Both the position numbers and the translations under genes were made by a program. Shown here piece after piece: positions 16,201-23,218 of a stretch of 41,186 nt of DNA; positions within the stretch are counted from its first letter, which is position 1; each line of letters opens with the position of its first letter. This DNA comes from Actinomadura geliboluensis (GTDB lineage Bacteria; Actinomycetota; Actinomycetes; Streptosporangiales; Streptosporangiaceae). The notes beneath the pieces were generated by a model that saw only the letters and a program-made list of their open reading frames with translations, did no database searches and was not told the origin of the DNA. Where the stretch lies: contig NZ_VCKZ01000022.1 of assembly GCF_005889745.1 (NCBI RefSeq), positions 1 to 41,186 on the forward strand, written 5' to 3'.

Positions 16201-16929
16201 TCACTCCTTCGGGTAGGCGCGGTCGCGGGTGAGCTGCGAGCCGGTCATGGTCGCCGCGTCGGACAGCAGGAAGAGCAGGGGGCCGACGACGTCCTCGGGG
16301 GTGCCGATCCCCGTGGTGCGCGCCCAGTGCTCCCGCTCGCCGCCCGCCGGGTTGGCGGCCTGGAACTGCGGGGTGTCGATGACGCCGGGGGCGAGGACGT
16401 TCACCCGGATCCGGTGCTCGGCCACCTCGGCGGCCAGCGACTTGGCGAAGGAGACCAGCGCGCCCTTGCTGGCCGCGTAGGCGGACGCCTCGGCCCGTCC
16501 CATGTGCGCCAGCCCGGAGCTGAAGACCACGATCGACCCGGACCGGCGCTCGGCCATCGAGGGCAGCACCGCCTGGCAGCACCAGACGACGCCGTCGAGG
16601 TTCACGCCGAGGACCCGGCGCCACTCGTCGGCCGCCATGCCGGCCACCGCGGCGCGGGGCTGGACGGCCGCGCCCGCCACGAGGCCGTCGACGCGGCCGT
16701 GCCGGGCGAGGGTCTGGTCGACGGCCGCGAAGACCGCGTCGCGGTCGGCCACGTCGACGGCGACCTGCTCGACCCCCGGGGCCGCGTCCAGGTCGGCCGC
16801 GTGCGCGATGTCGAAGACCACGGCGGTCCCGCCCGCGGCGCCGACGCCGCGCGCGAGGGCCGCGCCGATCCCGTTGGCGCCTCCGGTGACGATGACGACC
16901 TGCCCGGTCGCATCGAAGCTGGCCTTCAT
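16201..16929 (-). CDS. Short-chain dehydrogenase/reductase
   Basis: This 242-residue NAD(P)-dependent SDR shows the cofactor motif VTGGANGIGAALARG (residues ~15-29), the catalytic Ser in FSSGLAH and the YAASK pair, and a substrate loop starting with PGVIDTPQF. The NNAG stretch is replaced by AGAAVQ, a small departure from the classical pattern. Asp in the VFDIAHAAD region after the second strand suggests NAD+ preference. It likely oxidises an alcohol or cis-diol in the same pathway. It overlaps the Ldh2 gene by four bases (ATGA), a coupled pair of dehydrogenases at the head of the operon. Confidence 0.92.
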   Translation of the reverse strand: MKASFDATGQVVIVTGGANGIGAALARGVGAAGGTAVVFDIAHAADLDAAPGVEQVAVDVADRDAVFAAVDQTLARHGRVDGLVAGAAVQPRAAVAGMAADEWRRVLGVNLDGVVWCCQAVLPSMAERRSGSIVVFSSGLAHMGRAEASAYAASKGALVSFAKSLAAEVAEHRIRVNVLAPGVIDTPQFQAANPAGGEREHWARTTGIGTPEDVVGPLLFLLSDAATMTGSQLTRDRAYPKE

Positions 16930-18059
16930 GCCGTGGTGCCTCCCGTCGCGCGGGCCGGCACGTCGCCGCCGGCTCCGGCCAGGGCCAGCGAGTCGGGCAG
17001 GACGGCGCCGACCTCGTCCGCGGTGCGGCGCAGCGCCTCCAGGACGCTGCCCTCGACCCGGACGCCGCCGGCGAGGGCGGCCCGGTGGTTCTCCGCCTCG
17101 ATCTGGCCGGGCAGGTACAGCCGCTCCACGCCGGGCGCGGTGGGAGAGCCGGTGACCTCGGCGGCCAGCCGGCTCATCCGCTCCGCGAAGTCCGCCGGAT
17201 CGCCGAACGCCGCCACGTCCACGGCCAGGAAGAAGTGGGCGCAGTTGTTGGGGACGGTGACGTCGCTGTAGAGCCCCTGCACGGCCTGGCCGAACCCTCC
17301 GCCGGACAGCACGCCGGTGAGAACGTCGACGACCAGCGCCAGCGCGAAGCCCTTGTGCCCGGCGGCGGGCAGCAGCATGCCGCCCAGGGCCGCGCGGGGG
17401 TCGGTGGTGGGCCGGCCGTCCGCGTCCGAGGCCCAGGTGGACGGGATCTCCCGGCCCTCCGCCGCCGCGATGCGGATCTTGCCGAGCGCCGCCTCGGACA
17501 GCGCCATGTCCAGCACGACGGGAGGCCCGTCGGGCATCGGCACGCCCACCGCGAGCGGGTTGTTGCCGACGACGGGAGCCGCCCCGCCGACGGCGGGCAT
17601 CAGCGGCCGGGTGTTCGCCGCGGCCAGCCCGACGCAGCCTTCCCGCGCCGCCGCCTCGACGTAGCGGAACGCGCCCCCGAAGTGGAAGGCGTTGCGGACC
17701 GCCACCACCCCGACGCCGAAGCTCTTCGCCTTGGCGACGGCGATCCCCATCGCCTGGTCCCCCGTGAGCTGGCCGAGCGCGTGCCCCGCGTCCAGGACGG
17801 CCATCGCACCGAGATCCACGAGGACCTCCGCCCGCTCCCTGCGGCTGACGGAACCGGCCCGCACCCGGTCGACGTACATCGGGACGAGCATGCTCCCGTG
17901 CGAGGCCACGCCGCGCATGTCGGCGTCGACCAGGGCCTCGGCCACCGTCGACGACGCGGCCTCGCTGAACCCGACGGCGCGGAAGACCGCGCCGACCGTG
18001 CGCCGCAGCCCGTCGACGGGCACGCGCTCCCCGCGGCCCCGCTGGCTCGAATCACTCAT
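16926..18059 (-). CDS. Malate/L-lactate dehydrogenase-family (Ldh2) oxidoreductase
   Basis: This 377-residue protein belongs to the Ldh2 family, whose NAD(P)-binding fold is not of the Rossmann type. Members include YlbC-type malate/lactate, ureidoglycolate, sulfolactate and delta-1-piperideine-2-carboxylate reductases. Conserved parts visible are DMRGVASHGSMLVPMYVDR (~45-65, with the catalytic His), NPLAVGVPMPDGPPVVLDMA (~165-185) and GHKGFALALVVDVLTG (~235). It is the first gene of the long operon; GGAG lies six bases before ATG 18059. It could reduce or oxidise a 2-oxo or 2-hydroxy acid released after ring cleavage, or act on the primary substrate. Confidence 0.9.
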   Translation of the reverse strand: MSDSSQRGRGERVPVDGLRRTVGAVFRAVGFSEAASSTVAEALVDADMRGVASHGSMLVPMYVDRVRAGSVSRRERAEVLVDLGAMAVLDAGHALGQLTGDQAMGIAVAKAKSFGVGVVAVRNAFHFGGAFRYVEAAAREGCVGLAAANTRPLMPAVGGAAPVVGNNPLAVGVPMPDGPPVVLDMALSEAALGKIRIAAAEGREIPSTWASDADGRPTTDPRAALGGMLLPAAGHKGFALALVVDVLTGVLSGGGFGQAVQGLYSDVTVPNNCAHFFLAVDVAAFGDPADFAERMSRLAAEVTGSPTAPGVERLYLPGQIEAENHRAALAGGVRVEGSVLEALRRTADEVGAVLPDSLALAGAGGDVPARATGGTTA

Positions 18060-18094
18060 GTATCACTCCACCCCTCACGGACCCGAAGCTTGCC

Positions 18095-18116
18095 GATATC
18101 TCATATCAAATGTCAA
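18095..18116 (-). promoter_or_regulatory. Candidate promoter and operator of the catabolic operon
   Basis: On the minus strand a perfect TTGACA hexamer (18116-18111) is followed within three bases by the dyad GATAT-GAG-ATATC (18107-18095), 36-48 bases before the ATG at 18059. No convincing TANNNT -10 box was found 16-18 bases from TTGACA, so the exact promoter is uncertain. A short AT-rich dyad in this position is what an FCD-type GntR repressor would need; the regulator encoded at the operon end is the obvious candidate. Confidence 0.5.
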
Positions 18117-18447
18117 CTATCAGAACGAAGGTCGTGTGAGCGGAGTGCAGGTCAGGGGGTCCTGGCCCCCGTCGCCCGGCGCCGGGCCTACGAGGTGGGG
18201 GCCGCCCGGCGTCTTCAAGGCCGCGTTGGGACGCGCCTGGTCACCGGAGACTCCGGCGAGGTCTCAGCGAGCCCACGCGAGGTGGCCGCGCAGCCGGCGG
18301 GCCAGGTTCACCACCGATGCCGCTCAGAGCGGCCGCACGGGAACCTGCGCATCCACGGAGAGCAACAGCCCTTCACCGCGCAAGTTGGGGCCATGTCGAA
18401 GACGGCGAGATCAGTGCCAGGGAATGAGGCGACGACACGCCAAAAGT

Positions 18448-18473
18448 CCCCCTCGAAGAGCAATTCGAGGGGG
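18448..18473. terminator. Perfect ten-base hairpin
   Basis: CCCCCTCGAA (18448-18457) pairs perfectly with TTCGAGGGGG (18464-18473) around the loop GAGCAA. AAAAG precedes it on the plus strand, which reads as a T-run after the hairpin on the minus strand. It therefore has a terminator-like shape for leftward transcription, 390 bases before the operon start, and may insulate the operon from upstream reading. Confidence 0.55.
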
Positions 18474-18735
18474 CGGGTGTGGCGCTTGATACATGCAGCG
18501 GGGCTTGGTAGACGCGCAGTCAGCAGAACTCAATAATCAACGCAGGAGAGTGACGCCACGGCGAGGCCGGTCCAGCACCGAGCGTCGCACAGTCACAAGT
18601 GAGCCCAGCAACCGAATTCGAGAGCAACTCGCACATCCGGGAACTTTGCCATATTCAATGGGCATCAACTTCGGAGAAAACGAGCGATCCCCACCACATC
18701 GTCCATGCACAGGGACTTACGCAAAGACCGAAGTG

Positions 18736-18787
18736 CCCTTTCGCGCGAAGGGCCAGACGCCATGTCTGCCGGATTCGCGCGAAAGGG
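18736..18787 (-). terminator. Long extended hairpin after the SH3-like protein gene
   Basis: CCCTTTCGCGCGAA (18736-18749) and TTCGCGCGAAAGGG (18774-18787) are perfect 14-base inverted arms. The 24-base interior folds further (CAGAC 18754-18758 with GTCTG 18764-18768, plus two G-C pairs past a bulge). It begins 66 bases past the stop of the SH3-like gene and most likely terminates it. Each arm also contains the ten-base palindrome TTCGCGCGAA, so a protein-binding role is possible. Confidence 0.6.
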
Positions 18788-18853
18788 TGATCGACTCGCG
18801 GGGGGCTGGGAACTGGGGGGCGGGAAGCCCTGCGGATCGCCGGGCGAGCTCCG

Positions 18854-19210
18854 CTAGTTGTAGTGGGCGAACTCTGTGTAGTCGTTCCAGATCCAGCCCT
18901 TGACGCCGGTGCAGCAGTCCGAGTGCCACCACAGGTTGCCGGCGTCGTTCACGCATCGCTTGTCGACGCGGAAAAGCGTCTTGGATTTCCACTTGGCTAT
19001 CACCGGGGACGACCCCGAATAGCTGGTGTGCACGGCCGCCGAGCCGACGATGACCCGCCGGATGTGCGGCGTCCAGTCCGAGCAGGAGGCCATGGGCCGG
19101 ACATCCGTCTCGCTCGCCGACGCGCTCGGAATGGCGACCACGACAGGCGCCACAGCCGCCGTGATGACCGCGGCCGCCATGGACATGACTCGATTGCCCA
19201 CCTTTTGCAT
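18854..19210 (-). CDS. Small secreted SH3-like protein
   Basis: This 118-residue protein starts at ATG 19210, five bases after AAGGGAG. A Sec signal peptide (residues ~1-34) ends in SASAS. The mature part has a bacterial SH3-like pattern: a VHTSYSGSSPVIAKW segment, a FRVDKRCVN strand, then GNLWWHSD and GVKGWIWNDYTEF at the end. Four Cys, two of them adjacent, suggest two disulfide bonds. Such single-SH3b exported proteins are common in actinomycetes; binding of cell wall or a partner protein is inferred. The upstream region is shared with a divergent monooxygenase gene. Confidence 0.85.
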   Translation of the reverse strand: MQKVGNRVMSMAAAVITAAVAPVVVAIPSASASETDVRPMASCSDWTPHIRRVIVGSAAVHTSYSGSSPVIAKWKSKTLFRVDKRCVNDAGNLWWHSDCCTGVKGWIWNDYTEFAHYN

Positions 19211-19321
19211 TCGGGCTCCCTTCAGGGGATCGGGGGTGAGTTGATCATCACCCTGCCATGATCGTCTGTCAAGGCCCCGTTTTGAGGCCCGTTCCCAGGC
19301 CCCGTCCAACGGCCACCCCAA

Positions 19322-19358
19322 AGCGGGTTTAAACCTGCTCTGACGAAGTTTTCAAAAC
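19322..19358. promoter_or_regulatory. AT-rich palindromes in the divergent intergenic region
   Basis: AGCGGGTTTAAACCTGCT (19322-19339) is an 18-base palindrome with one G/T wobble pair and a perfect GGTTTAAACC core. Nine bases further, GTTTTCAAAAC (19348-19358) is a second symmetric element. They lie 112-148 bases upstream of the SH3-like gene and about 280 bases before the monooxygenase start. They stand out as AT-rich in GC-rich DNA and are good candidates for regulator binding. The 19211-19635 interval otherwise shows no gene. Confidence 0.4.
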
Positions 19359-19514
19359 CATCAAGTGAGCGGCGCCCGTGAGAATTTCTTCTTAAGGCAC
19401 GACAGCCCGGCAGTGGGAATTTCAGCGAAAGCCTCAAAGCCCCAGGGGGCCGGAACGGACCGCGCCGGCCGTAGCCGTGCCCGGACGCGGGCAGGACCAC
19501 CCGCGGTCTGAGGG

Positions 19515-19536
19515 CTTGTCTCGCCGGCGGGACAAG
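19515..19536 (+). promoter_or_regulatory. 22-base palindrome upstream of the flavin monooxygenase
   Basis: The site begins CTTGTC and ends GACAAG, with a CGCCGGCG core. Ten of eleven pairs are perfect and the other is a T/G wobble. It ends 99 bases before the GTG start at 19636. Continuous palindromes with no spacer like this are typical of TetR- or MarR-type operators, but no such regulator gene is in the window. Confidence 0.45.
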
Positions 19537-19635
19537 GGGTAGGCCGGGGGCGCCCTCCCGGTCGTGCGGCGCCTTGTCGGCGGATCTCTCTTCGGTGAGC
19601 GTGAAGGGACTGTGCGGCGAGTGACGGGAGACGAC

Positions 19636-21105
19636 GTGGGACACGCCGGGATGGACGCGGACGTCGTGATCGCGGGTGCGGGGCCGACGGGCTTGATGCT
19701 CGCCTGCGAGCTGCGGCTGGCGGGCGCCGACGTGGTGCTGCTCGAACGGCTCGCGGAGCGGACGGGCGAGTCCCGGGCCGGCGGGATGCACTCGCGGACC
19801 CTGGAGGTGCTGGACCAGCGCGGGGTCCTGGACTCCTTCCTCGCGCTCGGGGAGATCCAGGGGGTAGGGCACTTCTCCGGGCTCTGGCTCAACTTCGACG
19901 AGTTCGAGTCCAGGCATCCGCTGCCGCTGATGATCCTGCAGTCCACCATCGAGATGCTGCTGGAGGACTGGGCCGCGAGGCTCGGTGTCCGGGTGCGGTG
20001 GTCGTCCGAGGTGACGGGGGTCGAGCAGGACGCGGAGGGCGTGACGGTCCAGGCCGGGGACGAGACGGTCCGCGGCCGCTACCTCGTCGGCTGCGACGGG
20101 GGACGCAGCGCGGTGCGCAAGCTGGCGGGCTTCGGGTTCCCGGGGACGCCGGCGACGATGAACGCGCTGATCGGGGACGTCGAGCTCCCCGAGCTGACCG
20201 AGGACTACATCTGGGGGCGGCGCACGCCGGACGGCGGCTACTCGGTGATCGCCTTCGAGCCCGGGTGGTACCGGCTGATCACGTCCGACTACGCGCGGGT
20301 CGCCGATCGCGGGCCGGTGACGTTCGACCGGCTCCGCGAGTCGCTGCTCAGGGTCGCGGGCACGGACTACGGCATGCGCAACCCGCGCTGGATCTCACGG
20401 TTCACCGACGCCGCGCGGCAGGCCGACCGGTACCGGCGGGGCCGGGTGCTGCTGGCGGGCGACGCCGCGCACATCCACTTCCCGCTCGGCGGGCAGGGGC
20501 TGAACCTCGGCATGCAGGACGCGGTCAACCTGGGCTGGAAGCTCGGCGCCGTGGCGCGGGGACGGGCGCCGGAGAGCCTGCTGGACACCTACCACACCGA
20601 GCGCCATCCCGTCGGAGAGGCCGTCCTGCACAACACGCGGGCGCAGTCGGCGCTGGCCCTTCCCGGTCCGCAGACCGACGCGCTGCGCGACGTCTTCGCG
20701 TCCCTGATCGTGTTCGACGACGTCAACCGGTACCTGTGCGGCATGCTCACCGGGCTGGACATCCGGTACCCGGTCGAGTGCGACCATCCGCTCGCGGGCC
20801 GCCGGGTCCCGGACGCCGACCTGAAGACGGCCGACGGCCCAGTCCGGGTGTACGAGTTGCTGCACGGCGCCCGTCCGGTGCTGCTCGATCTGCGCGGGAA
20901 CACCGCCGTGGCGGAGGACTGGGCCGATCGCGTCGACGTCGTGGAGGCGCGGAGCGAGGACGACCACTGGCCCGTGCCGGGCGCCGGTGAGGTCGCCGCT
21001 CCGTCCGCGGTCCTCATCCGGCCGGACGGCCATGTCGCCTGGGCCGCCGAGGGGACGCCCGACACGGCGTCCCTCCGGACCGCGCTGGCCACCTGGTTCG
21101 GGTGA
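19636..21105 (+). CDS. FAD-dependent monooxygenase of the polyketide hydroxylase class
   Basis: This protein of about 489 residues is a class A flavin monooxygenase related to antibiotic hydroxylases such as PgaE, RdmE and OxyS. It has the GAGPTG dinucleotide motif (~13-18), a DG motif (VGCDGGRSAVRKLAGF) and a GD motif (VLLAGDAAHIHFPLGGQGLN), with a thioredoxin-like C-terminal domain. GTG 19636 is chosen because GGGAG sits five bases upstream; ATG 19651 or earlier GTGs are alternatives. It is the only plus-strand gene beside the PKS-NRPS set and its stop is 14 bases from the thioesterase stop. It is a likely tailoring enzyme, though the PKS line offers no aromatic ring as substrate, so it may oxidise a starter unit or a building block made elsewhere. 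Confidence 0.9.
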   Translation: MGHAGMDADVVIAGAGPTGLMLACELRLAGADVVLLERLAERTGESRAGGMHSRTLEVLDQRGVLDSFLALGEIQGVGHFSGLWLNFDEFESRHPLPLMILQSTIEMLLEDWAARLGVRVRWSSEVTGVEQDAEGVTVQAGDETVRGRYLVGCDGGRSAVRKLAGFGFPGTPATMNALIGDVELPELTEDYIWGRRTPDGGYSVIAFEPGWYRLITSDYARVADRGPVTFDRLRESLLRVAGTDYGMRNPRWISRFTDAARQADRYRRGRVLLAGDAAHIHFPLGGQGLNLGMQDAVNLGWKLGAVARGRAPESLLDTYHTERHPVGEAVLHNTRAQSALALPGPQTDALRDVFASLIVFDDVNRYLCGMLTGLDIRYPVECDHPLAGRRVPDADLKTADGPVRVYELLHGARPVLLDLRGNTAVAEDWADRVDVVEARSEDDHWPVPGAGEVAAPSAVLIRPDGHVAWAAEGTPDTASLRTALATWFG

Positions 21106-21119
21106 CTCGGCGGCGGCCG

Positions 21120-21881
21120 TCACGACCTCCCGGCGGCCGCCGTCTCGATCACCGAGGTCAGGTCGGCGAGCAGGGCGGACTCCTCGGTCTTCAGGTAGAA
21201 GTGGCCGCCGGGCAGCACCCGCAGCCGGAACGCGCCGTGCGTCACGTCCGCCCAGGCGCGCATCTGCTCCGGGGCCACTTCGGGATCGTCGGCACCGGTG
21301 TAGGCGTACACGGGGCAGTCGAGCGGGGGCCGGTGGCCGCCCGGGTACGCGTCGACCAGCCGGTAGTCCGCGCGGATGGCGGGGAGCAGCATCTCCCGGA
21401 GGTCGGGGTCGGCGAAGACCTCGGCGCTGCTCGCGTCGAAGCGCCCGAGATCCCTGATGATCTTCTCGTCCGTGCCGGAGAACGTCCGCCGGCCGTCCAG
21501 GGCGTGGGGCGGGCGCCTGCCGGACACGCACAGGGCCGCGGGCGGGCGCCCGCGCTTGTGCAGGCGCAGCGCCACCTCGTGCGCGACCGAGGCGCCCATG
21601 CTGTGGCCGAAGAGCACCAGCCGGTGCCCGGAGAGCCCGCCGAGGGCGTCGGCGATGTCGTCGGCGAGGGTCTCCAGCGCGGTCGCGAACGGCTCGCGGC
21701 AGCGGTCCTCGCGGCCCGGGTACACGACGGCGAGGACGCCGACGTCCGAGGGCAGCCCCCGGGGCCAGGCGCGGTACGCGCTCGCCCAGCCGCCGGCGTG
21801 CGGGAGGCAGACGAGCTTCGTCGCGCAGCCGTCGTCATCGCGGAAGGGGCGTACCCACCGCTCTTCTGCCGGACTCCTCAT
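21120..21881 (-). CDS. Type II thioesterase
   Basis: This 253-residue alpha/beta hydrolase is the discrete editing thioesterase of a PKS-NRPS line. It removes wrong or stalled acyl groups from carrier proteins. The nucleophile is S94 in FGHSMG, the acid is in TGADDPEV and the His in PGGHFYL; the CLPHAGG oxyanion segment lies near residue 26. Its start overlaps the N-hydroxylase gene by 47 bases, indicating one transcript. No TE domain is fused to the NRPS in this window, but this protein is of the editing type and need not release the product. Confidence 0.93.
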   Translation of the reverse strand: MRSPAEERWVRPFRDDDGCATKLVCLPHAGGWASAYRAWPRGLPSDVGVLAVVYPGREDRCREPFATALETLADDIADALGGLSGHRLVLFGHSMGASVAHEVALRLHKRGRPPAALCVSGRRPPHALDGRRTFSGTDEKIIRDLGRFDASSAEVFADPDLREMLLPAIRADYRLVDAYPGGHRPPLDCPVYAYTGADDPEVAPEQMRAWADVTHGAFRLRVLPGGHFYLKTEESALLADLTSVIETAAAGRS

Positions 21882-23175
21882 CCTGGAACTCCCCTTCCTC
21901 CCGCCGGGCGGCGATCGAGTCGGCGATCTCCCCGCTCCGTACGGCGATGTTCGACAGCAGCGACGAGCTCAGGCCGTGGCTGTGCTCGGTGCCGCCCTGG
22001 AGGTAGATGCCGCAGCGCATCCCGGGGTCGGTCGCGATGCGGTAGTCGCGCTCGACCCGGTAGCGGCCGGACTCGTCGCGCAGGCAGTGGCGGTCGAGGT
22101 CGCCGAGGAGGTGCGCCGGCTCCATCGCGTCGTAGCCGGTCGCGCAGACGAGCGCGTCGAAGTCGATCTCGCGCACCTCGCCGTCGGAGCCCGTCTGCAG
22201 CGAGACGCGGGTCTCGGCGCCGGACCGCTTCACGCCGGTGACCCGGGTGAGGTTGCGGAACTCCAGGCGCCGGGCCCCGCGGACCTCGTCCTCGTACGCC
22301 CTGCGGTACAGGTCCCGGATGACGTCGCCGTCGACGACCGAGTAGTTGGTGTTGCGGTGGTACCGCCAGAACGCCTCGCGCGTCTGCTCGGTGGCGTAGT
22401 AGTAGTCGTCGACGGCGCCGGGGTCGAAGACCTGGTTGGCGAACGGGGTGTCGTCCGCGACCGAGTAGCCGTAGGACGGGATGACGGCCCAGACCTGGGC
22501 GTGCGGGAGCTCGTCGTACAGGAACCTGGCGATCTCGGCGGCGCTCTGGCCCGCGCCGACCACCGCCACCCGGCGCAGTTGCGCGGGGTCCGCCCGGCGG
22601 TACTTCTCCAGGAACTCCGAGCTGTGCCACACCCGCTCGTCGCGGACGGCACCGTCCGGCATGCTCGGGACCAGGCCGGTGGAGATCACGACGTTCCGCG
22701 CCTCGACGACGCGGCCGTCCGCGACTTCGAGGCGCAGCCGGTCCGAGGTCTCCGGGACGGCGCCCGGCGGCAGCCCGACCGACGTCACCTCCGCGCCGTA
22801 GGCGATGCGGTCGGCGACCCGCGCCTGCGCCCATTCCAGGTACCGGTGGAACTCCTCGCGCGTCGGGAAGAAGTCCTGGTTGTTGACGAACCGCGGGAGC
22901 CGCCCCGAGGCGTGCAGGTACGCGATGAAGCTGAAGCTCGACGTCGGGTTGCGGAAGGTGACCAGGTCCTTGAGGAAGGAGATCTGCATGGTCGCCGAGG
23001 GCAGCAGCATGCTGCGGTGCCAGCCGAAGGACGGCTGCCGTTCGAGGAAGAGGGCCCTCATCCCGTCCCGCGCGCCGTCCGCCCGGTACTCCTCCATGGC
23101 GATGGCGAGCGACAGGTTGGACGGACCGAATCCGATGCCGACCACGTCGTAGATCTCGTTGTCACGACCGTTCAT
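21835..23175 (-). CDS. L-ornithine/L-lysine N-monooxygenase
   Basis: This 446-residue flavoprotein N-hydroxylates the side-chain amine of ornithine or lysine with NADPH and O2, like PvdA, SidA, IucD or KtzI. The FAD site GIGFGPSNLSLA (residues ~13-24), the NADPH site VVGAGQSAAE (~205-214), the NTNYSVVDGDVIRDLY segment that contacts substrate in ornithine enzymes, and the CATGYD motif are all visible. N-hydroxy-ornithine feeds hydroxamates or piperazic acid; the latter also needs a KtzT-type synthase, not present here. ATG 23175 has GGGAG at proper distance; ATG 23196 is possible. It follows the NRPS gene by 43 bases, so it most likely serves the same product. Confidence 0.92.
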   Translation of the reverse strand: MNGRDNEIYDVVGIGFGPSNLSLAIAMEEYRADGARDGMRALFLERQPSFGWHRSMLLPSATMQISFLKDLVTFRNPTSSFSFIAYLHASGRLPRFVNNQDFFPTREEFHRYLEWAQARVADRIAYGAEVTSVGLPPGAVPETSDRLRLEVADGRVVEARNVVISTGLVPSMPDGAVRDERVWHSSEFLEKYRRADPAQLRRVAVVGAGQSAAEIARFLYDELPHAQVWAVIPSYGYSVADDTPFANQVFDPGAVDDYYYATEQTREAFWRYHRNTNYSVVDGDVIRDLYRRAYEDEVRGARRLEFRNLTRVTGVKRSGAETRVSLQTGSDGEVREIDFDALVCATGYDAMEPAHLLGDLDRHCLRDESGRYRVERDYRIATDPGMRCGIYLQGGTEHSHGLSSSLLSNIAVRSGEIADSIAARREEGEFQDEESGRRAVGTPLPR

Positions 23176-23218
23176 GGTGAATTCTCCCGCTGCCATGGAT
23201 CCGCGTTCCTTCCGGCGC

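Larger units (their letters stand above)
18060..18853. other. Gene-poor region of about 0.8 kb
   Basis: No gene can be supported here. After the operon leader (18060-18120), the stretch 18130-18400 is GC-rich and open in two plus-strand frames. One of them has fairly high G/C third positions but no recognisable protein, no ribosome site and drift to poor codons later, so it may be decayed coding sequence. From about 18500 to 18720 the sequence is AT-richer than the rest of the window. Two long perfect hairpins lie at 18448-18473 and 18736-18787. I see no tRNA, integrase or transposase. Confidence 0.5.

Noticed and set aside
18441..18490. tRNA or attachment site at the 18448-18473 hairpin
   Set aside because: The stem-loop does not extend into a cloverleaf, there is no TTCGA-type T arm in context, and no direct repeat or integrase is present.
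18493..18903. Possible plus-strand gene in the gene-poor block
   Set aside because: There is no ribosome site, codon use is unlike the neighbours, it runs through the 18736-18787 hairpin and into the 3' end of the SH3-like gene, and its product resembles nothing.
21120..21881. The thioesterase as the chain-releasing enzyme
   Set aside because: It is a discrete type II enzyme with the usual editing-type sequence; with the line probably continuing in other NRPS proteins, a fused TE elsewhere is more likely.
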